DNA from: CAZDGK01 sp964505035
Lineage (GTDB): Bacteria; Patescibacteriota; Saccharimonadia; UBA4664
Length of the DNA: 7,780 nt
NCBI GenBank assembly: GCA_964505035.1
Contig: CAZDGK010000046.1
Span: forward strand, 1-7,780
Direction: 5' to 3'
Part shown: positions 1-4,250 of the stretch, one piece after another
Layout of the letters: each line of letters begins with the position of its first letter
Position numbering within the stretch: the first letter of the stretch is position 1
Program-made: the position numbers and the translations under genes
The notes under the pieces: model-generated
The model's input: the letters and a program-made list of their open reading frames with translations, nothing else
The model's database searches: none
What the model was told of the DNA's origin: nothing

Positions 1-4
1 TCAA

Positions 5-37
5 GGGGCCGTGACATAGCGGACATGTCACGGCCCC
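5..37 (-). terminator. Hairpin terminator of the 58-aa membrane protein gene
   Basis: A perfect 13-bp stem (5-17 pairs with 25-37, 7-nt loop, stem GGGGCCGTGACAT) begins 10 bases after the stop codon of the minus-strand gene at 47-223. Read on the minus strand the hairpin is followed by only TTGA before the window ends, so the U-tract cannot be judged. Stem strength and position support a terminator for that gene. It may also serve a converging gene outside the window. Confidence 0.7.
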
Positions 38-46
38 AGGTGGGCG

Positions 47-223
47 TCAGAAGTAGGTGTGGATGAGCCACGCCACGGGCTGCCAGAAGGCGGCCACGAG
101 TAGGGCAGCGATGATGGCGCCGAGGACCGCGAAGATCAGAATGATCGACACGCCCTCGAGCCAATCGGTTACCTCGTCGAGCAGCCGGCGTAGCCTGCCG
201 CGGCGAGTGGTGGACTCGAGCAT
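47..223 (-). CDS. Small single-span membrane protein, 58 aa, unknown function
   Basis: The start is the ATG at 223-221. It is preceded by a strong SD (GAAAGGAG, then 5 nt); an upstream ATG in the same frame lacks such a site and lies inside the promoter. Residues 1-22 are charged and basic (TTRRGRLRRLLDEVTDWLEG), residues 24-47 form one hydrophobic helix (VSIILIFAVLGAIIAALLVA), and a short aromatic tail ends in HTYF. The positive-inside rule suggests a cytoplasmic N-terminus. There is no signal peptidase site or lipobox. The gene is a stand-alone unit with its own promoter (258-286) and terminator (5-37). I do not recognise the family; the short amphipathic region before the span would suit a small regulatory or stabilising membrane peptide, but a toxin-like peptide is also possible. 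The full set of expression signals makes it likely to be real. Confidence 0.75.
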   Translation of the reverse strand: MLESTTRRGRLRRLLDEVTDWLEGVSIILIFAVLGAIIAALLVAAFWQPVAWLIHTYF

Positions 224-257
224 TGTGCTCCTTTCAACGAACTTGCTGACAGATATT

Positions 258-286
258 ATAATATCACAAAACATTGCGTAAATCAA
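258..286 (-). promoter_or_regulatory. Sigma70-type promoter of the 58-aa membrane protein gene
   Basis: On the minus strand TTGATT (286-281), a 17-nt spacer and TATTAT (263-258) form a good -35/-10 pair. The spacer ends in TGTGA, giving an extended -10 (TG-n). A start near 251 gives a leader of about 28 nt containing the SD GAAAGGAG (235-228). Confidence 0.75.
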
Positions 287-310
287 GTATTGAAGCTAGT
301 CGCCACTCAT

Positions 311-345
311 AAAAAGAGGAACCCCTCGCCCGGGCGGGCGAGGGG
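311..345 (-). terminator. Rho-independent terminator of the 119-aa membrane protein gene
   Basis: The 10-bp stem CCCCTCGCCC/GGGCGAGGGG (322-331 with 336-345, 4-nt loop) is followed on the minus strand by TTCCTCTTTTT (321-311). It starts 15 nt after the stop of the gene at 360-719. Confidence 0.85.
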
Positions 346-359
346 CCGGAACCTCTCCT

Positions 360-719
360 CTAGGTGTCGAAACGATGTCTGAGACTCTCGCCGGGAGCCG
401 CTTGCGCGGTCACATAGTCGATCGTCTCAGCAATTCCTCGTCGGATCCACCGCCGCTTCCGCCAGCTGACCCCTATCCAGAGGCCGAGCCAAACGGTCGC
501 GACCGACACCAGGCACCAGATGACGTAGGCCCCCAGGCCCCAGACGGGGCGGCCGCCTTGCAGTATCACTGCCCCTCCGGAGAACAGCAGTGCGACCGCT
601 AGGGCCACGAGGGTGTAGTCACTGGGCCGTAGGCATGCCTCCAGCTCGCGCTTTCGGCAGGCAACAGAGCGTCGTAATCGCTCTGTGAGGAGGACGGGTA
701 CCACCACCCGGGATCTCAC
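360..719 (-). CDS. Two-span membrane protein, 119 aa, unknown function
   Basis: The frame is open much further upstream, but the promoter at 763-791 lies inside that extension, so the gene must start below it. The best start is GTG at 719-717, preceded by the SD AGAAAGGA with 8 nt spacing. The 119-aa product has a basic N-terminal segment (residues 1-34, including TERLRRSVACRKRELEA), span 1 at about 36-53, a short GGRPVWG turn, span 2 at about 61-84, and then a strongly basic stretch (WRKRRWIRRG, 86-95) leading to a cytoplasmic-looking tail. Both ends are probably cytoplasmic. There are no catalytic motifs. It is a single-gene unit with its own promoter and terminator, like its two minus-strand neighbours. 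The family is not recognised. The GTG start is an inference from the SD; an ATG-started longer protein seems unlikely. Confidence 0.7.
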   Translation of the reverse strand: MRSRVVVPVLLTERLRRSVACRKRELEACLRPSDYTLVALAVALLFSGGAVILQGGRPVWGLGAYVIWCLVSVATVWLGLWIGVSWRKRRWIRRGIAETIDYVTAQAAPGESLRHRFDT

Positions 720-762
720 AGATCCTATCCTTTCTACTAGATTGCGGAGGTTCCAGTGTCTA

Positions 763-791
763 ATCCTACACCTTATTGTCACGATTGTCAA
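763..791 (-). promoter_or_regulatory. Promoter of the 119-aa membrane protein gene
   Basis: On the minus strand a consensus TTGACA (791-786), a 17-nt spacer and TAGGAT (768-763) form a strong promoter. An 11-nt inverted repeat, AGGTG-T-CACCT (796-806), lies just upstream of the -35, where a regulator could bind; this is only suggestive. The predicted start near 756 gives a leader of about 37 nt. Confidence 0.75.
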
Positions 792-813
792 TCTGAGGTG
801 ACACCTGGAGCCG

Positions 814-852
814 CATATAAAAGGAAAGCCCCGCCGAAATGCCGGCGGGGCT
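814..852 (-). terminator. Rho-independent terminator of the 192-aa membrane protein gene
   Basis: The 10-bp stem AGCCCCGCCG/CGGCGGGGCT (827-836 with 843-852) is followed on the minus strand by TTCCTTTTATAT. It begins 9 nt past the TGA of the gene at 862-1440 and sits just upstream of the next minus-strand promoter, insulating the two units. Confidence 0.85.
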
Positions 853-861
853 GAGGTCTGG

Positions 862-1440
862 TCAGCAGGGTTGGACGCGGTCGCCCGGGTAGAGCCACTC
901 GTCCGGGTAGTACGGCGCGTAGGAGCCGCTAGCGGCTCCCGGTCGCGGCGCCACCCAGATGCATTGCGCGAGGACGGGCCCCAATTGGGGGTGTTCGCCC
1001 ACGAAGTCCCGGAGGGACATTTCGCGTTGCACCGTTTGGACCGCGGGGTAGCCGTGTGCGTTGTACCAGCCGTGCGTGCACGCCCGGTACTCTTCCCACG
1101 GAGCCTTGCCGAGGCCGGCGTAGGTGCCGCAGGCGTCGTCAACCGTCTTGATCATGTGGATCGCGGCTACCGGCTCCTGCACGTGCAGGCCGCCAGCCGC
1201 CTTGATCGCGCTACTCACGCCGCCGCCGACCAGTAGCAGGCCAAACAGCAGCACAACCGTCCAGGCGCGCCCCAGGCTCTTGCGGTCTCCGACCACTATG
1301 AGCATGAGGACCACGCCCACGACGATCATGATCGCTGGCCGCAGTATCGCCCAGTTCAGGACGTAGTGCGGCGGCAACGGCACCGGGGTGACTACCGGCT
1401 CGGGCGACCCAGCTCCACCTGCCAAAATCCATCCGTTCAA
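862..1440 (-). CDS. Two-span membrane protein with a four-cysteine C-terminal domain, 192 aa
   Basis: The chosen start is TTG at 1440-1438, because a strong SD (GAAAGGAG) sits 5 nt before it and the promoter at 1484-1512 excludes upstream starts. Residues 1-25 are Gly/Pro-rich (SPEPVVTPVPLPP), span 1 is about 32-50, a short charged turn (GDRKSLGRA, 51-59) follows, and span 2 is about 60-80. A soluble domain (84-192) rich in Tyr, Trp and Pro contains Cys104, Cys121, Cys160 and the C-terminal Cys192. The basic turn should be cytoplasmic, placing both ends outside, where four cysteines could form two disulfides. The leader-span-turn-span outline recalls VirB2/TrbC-type pilins, but no secretion genes are nearby and the cysteine domain is not typical, so I leave it unnamed. 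It is a stand-alone unit with its own terminator. Confidence 0.72.
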   Translation of the reverse strand: MNGWILAGGAGSPEPVVTPVPLPPHYVLNWAILRPAIMIVVGVVLMLIVVGDRKSLGRAWTVVLLFGLLLVGGGVSSAIKAAGGLHVQEPVAAIHMIKTVDDACGTYAGLGKAPWEEYRACTHGWYNAHGYPAVQTVQREMSLRDFVGEHPQLGPVLAQCIWVAPRPGAASGSYAPYYPDEWLYPGDRVQPC

Positions 1441-1483
1441 CGCGGCTCCTTTCAGAGTCGGAGAAAAGCACACGTCAATTACA

Positions 1484-1512
1484 ATTATATCATAAATACA
1501 CACCTTATACAA
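1484..1512 (-). promoter_or_regulatory. Promoter of the 192-aa membrane protein gene
   Basis: On the minus strand TTGTAT (1512-1507), 17 nt and a perfect TATAAT (1489-1484), with TATGA before it giving an extended -10. The leader is about 37 nt and carries the SD. Its -35 box lies on the same bases as the proposed -35 of the divergent uvrC promoter. Confidence 0.8.
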
Positions 1513-1534
1513 TATTCCGAGGCTCAGGTATAAT
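1506..1534 (+). promoter_or_regulatory. uvrC promoter, predicted leaderless
   Basis: A perfect TATAAT (1529-1534) stands 17 nt after TATACA (1506-1511, 4 of 6 consensus matches). Only 6 nt separate the -10 from the uvrC ATG at 1541, so transcription should start at or next to the A of ATG and the mRNA would have no leader. The -10 sits in an 11-nt palindrome GGTAT-A-ATACC (1527-1537). Confidence 0.7.
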
Positions 1535-1540
1535 ACCCTC

Positions 1541-3022
1541 ATGACCGACGCGCTCAAGGCTAAGCTCAAAACCCTCCCGGCCGAGCCGGGCATTTACTTC
1601 CATCGCGACCGCGACCGGAAGATTATCTACATTGGCAAAGCGGCTGTGCTCAAAAATCGCGTCATGAGCTATTTTCAGAACAAGCACCGTGATCCCAAGA
1701 CTCTAGCACTGGTGGCCGATATCGCCGACACCGAGTGGATCACCACCGCCAGCGAGGTCGAGGCCCTGTTCCTGGAAAGCGAGTTCATCAAGCGCTACAA
1801 GCCCAAGTACAATATTGACCTCAAAGACGACAAGCACTGGCTCTATGTGAAAATCTCCAGCGATGAGTTCCCGGTCATCAGCTATGTGCGCCGGCCGCTC
1901 GATGACAAAGCCCACTACTATGGCCCGTTCACCAGCACGGACGCTCTGCGCCGCGCCATGCGCTATCTGCGCAAAGTCTTCCCCTACATCACACACGCCA
2001 TCTGGCCCAAGCGCGGCTGCCTGCAGTATCACCTGGGTCTCTGCCCTGGGCCGGAAGAGGGTGCCATCCAGCCGGCCGATTACCGCAAAAACGTCCGCCG
2101 CCTCGAGCTATACCTGCGCGGCGAGCAAACCAAGCTGATGGATGGCCTCCAGCGCGACATGGAGCGCGCCGCCGGCCGCAAGCAGTATGAGGCCGCCGCC
2201 CACTTGCGCGACCAGCTGCAGGACCTGCGGGCCCTCAGCAAGCAAATGATCTTCGGCGACCGCGAGGCCTTTGACCTGTCCCGCGACCAGTCGCTGATGG
2301 GGCTGGCCGACCTGCTGGGGCTGCCCGCCGCGCCGCGCCGCATCGAGGCCTTCGACATCAGCCATCTCGGTGGCGTCGACAATGTCGCCAGCATGGTGGT
2401 ATTTACCGATGGCGTGGCCAACCGCGACGACTATCGCCGCTTCAAGATGCGGGCCGGTGGCAACGACGACTACGGCCACATGCGCGAGGTCGCCGAGCGC
2501 CGCTTCAGCCCAGGGCACCTGGCCGAGTGGGGCACGCCCGACCTGCTGCTCGTCGATGGCGGCCAGGGCCAGCTGGCGGCCGTGCTCGGCGTATTGGACG
2601 GCCTAGGCCTGAGCATCCCGGCGATCGGTCTAGCCAAGCGTGAAGAGGAAATCATCCGCCGCGTGGCCGGCGGTCCGGACACCGCCGCCGCCGAACGGTA
2701 CGACAGCACTCTGCTGCCGCCCGACTCACATGTGCTCCAGCTACTGCAGCGGGTGCGGGATGAAGCCCATCGCTTTGCCATCACCTATCAGAGCATCCTG
2801 CGCGGTCAGCGCCAGACGAGTAGCACCCTGGACCACATCCCCGGCGTCGGCCCAGCCACCCGCAAGCTTCTTATTCGTCGCTTCGGGTCACTGCGGGGCG
2901 TGCGCCTGGCCTCCCAGGAGGAACTGGCGGCCGTCGTCGGCCCGGCCAAGGCCCGTACCATCAAGGAAGCGGTTGGCAGTACACCACCGCCCAGCGACGA
3001 TATGACCGAAGCCGATTCGTAG
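1541..3022 (+). CDS. uvrC: UvrABC excinuclease subunit C, compact form, 493 aa
   Basis: UvrC makes the two incisions flanking a DNA lesion after UvrA and UvrB have located it. The GIY-YIG nuclease domain (about 13-93, 3' incision) has GIY at 17-19, YIGK at 30-33, Arg40, Glu79 and the PKYN motif at 88-91. The UvrB-binding UVR helix pair is at about 200-235. The RNase H-like domain (about 264-420, 5' incision) keeps the catalytic triad Asp272 (FDISH), Asp339 (LLLVDGG) and His410 (DEAHRFA). A double helix-hairpin-helix DNA-binding region follows at about 428-478 (PGVGPATRKLL). The usual length is about 590-610 aa. Here the module normally lying between the UVR helices and the RNase H domain, containing the FFVRGG-type motif, is absent, and only two of the four cysteines of the Fe-S site remain (Cys160, Cys168). 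The start at 1541 fits the leaderless promoter. A weak 6-bp hairpin (3021-3037) at the stop lacks a U-tract. Confidence 0.96.
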   Translation: MTDALKAKLKTLPAEPGIYFHRDRDRKIIYIGKAAVLKNRVMSYFQNKHRDPKTLALVADIADTEWITTASEVEALFLESEFIKRYKPKYNIDLKDDKHWLYVKISSDEFPVISYVRRPLDDKAHYYGPFTSTDALRRAMRYLRKVFPYITHAIWPKRGCLQYHLGLCPGPEEGAIQPADYRKNVRRLELYLRGEQTKLMDGLQRDMERAAGRKQYEAAAHLRDQLQDLRALSKQMIFGDREAFDLSRDQSLMGLADLLGLPAAPRRIEAFDISHLGGVDNVASMVVFTDGVANRDDYRRFKMRAGGNDDYGHMREVAERRFSPGHLAEWGTPDLLLVDGGQGQLAAVLGVLDGLGLSIPAIGLAKREEEIIRRVAGGPDTAAAERYDSTLLPPDSHVLQLLQRVRDEAHRFAITYQSILRGQRQTSSTLDHIPGVGPATRKLLIRRFGSLRGVRLASQEELAAVVGPAKARTIKEAVGSTPPPSDDMTEADS

Positions 3023-3068
3023 CGCGCTGCTCGCGCTCGCCGGCCTGAACTTTTGGCCCACCCTCTTC

Positions 3069-3107
3069 TTGCCACAACATATATAACATATAGAATATTG
3101 AATATGT
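3069..3107 (+). promoter_or_regulatory. arsR-type gene promoter with overlapping palindromic operator
   Basis: TTGCCA (3069-3074), a 16-nt spacer and TAGAAT (3091-3096) form the promoter. A 22-bp imperfect palindrome, ACATATAGAAT followed by ATTGAATATGT (3086-3107, 9 of 11 pairs match), covers the -10 and the ATG at 3104. AT-rich palindromes of this kind over their own promoter are typical operators of ArsR/SmtB repressors, so autorepression is the simplest reading. Confidence 0.65.
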
Positions 3108-3520
3108 CATCGGCGAACAGGGGAGTGCCAAAAAATTTCAACAGCCGGGCCACCATCAGTCCGGTTGTCACGAGTATGCCCACCCATGCACAGCGCCAAG
3201 CCGAGCTTACTTTTATTGCTGGCCAGCTTAGGGCCGTTGCTCATCCCGACCGGCTCCGCCTCTTGGCGCTGCTTGATGGTGGCGAAGTGTGCGTCNNNNN
3301 NNNNNNNNNNNNNNNNNNNNNNNNNNNNNNNNNNNNNNNNNNNNNNNNNNNNNNNNNNNNNNNNNNNNNNNNNNNNNNNNNNNNNNNNNNNNNNNTAATC
3401 TCCCGCCATCTGGCCATCCTCCGCCGCGCCCGCATCATCGATGTTCGGCGCGTCTCGAGAGCCGCCTTCTACCGCCTGGCCGATCCGCGTATACTAAAAG
3501 CCATAAAACCCCTGCTATGA
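3104..3520 (+). CDS. ArsR/SmtB-family winged-helix transcriptional regulator, interrupted by an assembly gap
   Basis: Sequence on the left of the N run reads LRAVAHPDRLRLLALLDGGEVCV, the classic ArsR opening with its ELCV-type helix. Sequence on the right reads ISRHLAILRRARIIDVRR, the DNA-recognition helix, followed by a wing (SRAAFYRLADPRI) and the C-terminal helix. The product is thus a small dimeric repressor acting on nearby promoters, probably including its own. The metal-site motif ELCVCDL shows its first Cys (GEVCV), but the position of the second falls in the gap, so metal sensing cannot be judged. The start is uncertain. ATG 3104 fits a leaderless mRNA from the promoter at 3069-3096, as for uvrC. 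ATG 3176 gives a more typical ArsR length but would leave a 73-nt leader with no clear SD. The stop overlaps the next start (ATGA at 3517-3520), so the next gene is probably translationally coupled. Confidence 0.85.
   Translation: MSSANRGVPKNFNSRATISPVVTSMPTHAQRQAELTFIAGQLRAVAHPDRLRLLALLDGGEVCVXXXXXXXXXXXXXXXXXXXXXXXXXXXXXXXXXXISRHLAILRRARIIDVRRVSRAAFYRLADPRILKAIKPLL
3296..3395. other. Assembly gap, exactly 100 N, inside the ArsR-family gene
   Basis: A run of exactly 100 N is a conventional placeholder for a gap of unknown size. In ArsR proteins about 12-13 residues lie between the GEVCV and ISRHL segments, so the true missing length is probably close to 37 nt, which keeps the frame, rather than 100. 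Confidence 0.95.
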
Positions 3521-3651
3521 GCGCCCATCACCACCTCCACAAAGCCATCCGCAAAGCCACTGCCCGCGACCGCAAGCGCACTCCTCGCATGCGCGTCAGT
3601 GGCAAAGGTGTCTTCACCTTGTCCCGCATCCTCCGCCAATCGTCAAAATAG
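3517..3651 (+). CDS. Small very basic protein, 44 aa, overlapping the ArsR-family gene
   Basis: The ATG overlaps the stop of the upstream regulator gene (ATGA), an arrangement typical of translational coupling. The product begins MSAHHHLHKAIRKATARDRK and continues RTPRMRVSGKGVFTLSRILR. It is rich in Arg, Lys and His (four His within residues 4-8), has almost no acidic residues, and would be cytoplasmic and strongly positive. Third codon positions are overwhelmingly G or C, as in the neighbouring genes, which supports real coding. The central R-x-P-R-M-R-V-x-G-K pattern looks like a conserved nucleic-acid-binding patch, but I do not recognise the family and assign no function. The last 12 nt overlap the -35 of the next promoter. 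The gene is short enough that automatic annotation may miss it. Confidence 0.6.
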   Translation: MSAHHHLHKAIRKATARDRKRTPRMRVSGKGVFTLSRILRQSSK

Positions 3652-3681
3652 CAAAGCTGTGCTATCATACCGGGGTATGAT
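3640..3681 (+). promoter_or_regulatory. Promoter and palindrome at the start of the holin-like gene
   Basis: TCGTCA (3640-3645), a 17-nt spacer and TATCAT (3663-3668), preceded by TGTGC (extended -10), form a promoter only 8 nt from ATG 3677, so the mRNA would have a leader of about 0-2 nt. A perfect 8-bp inverted repeat with a 2-nt centre, ATCATACC-GG-GGTATGAT (3664-3681), covers the -10, predicted start site and start codon. A 2-nt loop is too tight for an RNA hairpin, so a DNA-bound dimeric regulator is the likelier use. Confidence 0.6.
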
Positions 3682-4045
3682 TCGCAAATTTGTCCTACGC
3701 TGGCTCGTAAACTTCCTTGGACTGTGGGCCGCGGCCGCCCTCATGAGCGGCAGCATCAGCTATGATGACCGCCTGGCAGTGCTCGTGATTGCCGCGCTCA
3801 TCTTCTCCATCGTCAACATTCTCATCCGGCCGCTGGTGCTCATCCTGTCACTGCCGGCTATCGTCCTCACCCTGGGGCTATTCACCTTCGTGGTCAATGC
3901 CTTCATGCTCTACCTTGTCACCCTCATGTACCACTCCTTCCACCTCAGGTCATTCTGGACAGCCGTGCTGGCGGCCTTTATTATCTGGGTGGTCAACTAT
4001 TTGCTGACCGATCTGTTGGAGGTCAATCGTGAAAAACCTGTTTAA
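3677..4045 (+). CDS. Four-span membrane protein of the phage holin 4_2 / YvlD-like superfamily, 122 aa
   Basis: The product has a short basic N-terminus (MIRKFVLRW) and four hydrophobic helices at about 9-25, 33-52, 56-79 and 90-113. Between spans 2 and 3 the pattern VNILIRPLVLILSLPAIVLTLGLF matches the N-x-x-[IL]-[KR]-P-[IL]-x-x-[IL]-x-x-P and T-L-G-L-F signature of Pfam Phage_holin_4_2, a family common on bacterial chromosomes. Despite its name, most chromosomal members have no shown lytic role; they are integral membrane proteins of unknown function. The ATG at 3677 is preferred because of the adjacent promoter and palindrome. The last 17 nt overlap secG, whose SD (TGGAGG, 4017-4022) lies inside this gene, so the two are co-transcribed and probably coupled. 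No lysis genes or other phage genes are present. Confidence 0.88.
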   Translation: MIRKFVLRWLVNFLGLWAAAALMSGSISYDDRLAVLVIAALIFSIVNILIRPLVLILSLPAIVLTLGLFTFVVNAFMLYLVTLMYHSFHLRSFWTAVLAAFIIWVVNYLLTDLLEVNREKPV

Positions 4046-4250
4046 CATCCTGGCCGTCATCTGCGCCTGGCTGATGGTGCTCTCCATCCTCATCCAGAAC
4101 CGCGGCCAGTCCCTGGGCGCCTCGTTTGGTGGCGACTCAGGCTACTACCGGTCCCGCCGCGGTGTCGACCGGATCATCTTTAACGCGACCATTGTGCTCG
4201 GTGTCATGTTTGTTCTGAGTGTCATCCTGAGCACCCTCGCCAAGAAGTAA
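4029..4250 (+). CDS. secG: Preprotein translocase subunit SecG, 73 aa
   Basis: SecG is the small accessory subunit of the SecYEG channel, where it helps SecA-driven export. The product has two spans (about 4-22 and 49-69) joined by a cytoplasmic loop that contains the family hallmark: LIQ followed by N-R-G-Q-S-L-G-A-S-F-G-G. The second helix opens after the R-R-G-V-D-R segment, the counterpart of the usual RG-x-E/D pattern. The length matches Gram-positive-type SecG proteins. The start is GTG at 4029, set by the SD TGGAGG with 6-nt spacing, and lies inside the end of the holin-like gene. The stop TAA shares its last base with the ATG of the next gene, so this gene, its upstream neighbour and the peptide-binding protein form one tightly packed operon. 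Confidence 0.93.
   Translation: MKNLFNILAVICAWLMVLSILIQNRGQSLGASFGGDSGYYRSRRGVDRIIFNATIVLGVMFVLSVILSTLAKK

Noticed and set aside
720..1142. Long N-terminal extension of the 119-aa minus-strand gene
   Set aside because: The extension runs through the promoter at 763-791 and the terminator at 814-852 and across the antisense reading of the 192-aa gene; its residues look like shifted-frame GC-rich translation.
871..1236. Plus-strand open frame of 121 codons opposite the 192-aa membrane gene
   Set aside because: Rich in Arg, Val and Ala without domain pattern, no SD or promoter, and it lies opposite a gene with full expression signals.
3021..3037. Hairpin AGCGCG-CTGCT-CGCGCT at the uvrC stop as a terminator
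   Set aside because: Only 6 bp, overlaps the stop codon, and no U-tract follows. How uvrC transcription ends is not clear from the sequence.
3677..4045. Phage lysis or prophage remnant
   Set aside because: The holin 4_2 family is widespread on bacterial chromosomes; there is no endolysin, integrase or structural phage gene here and the gene is in an operon with secG.
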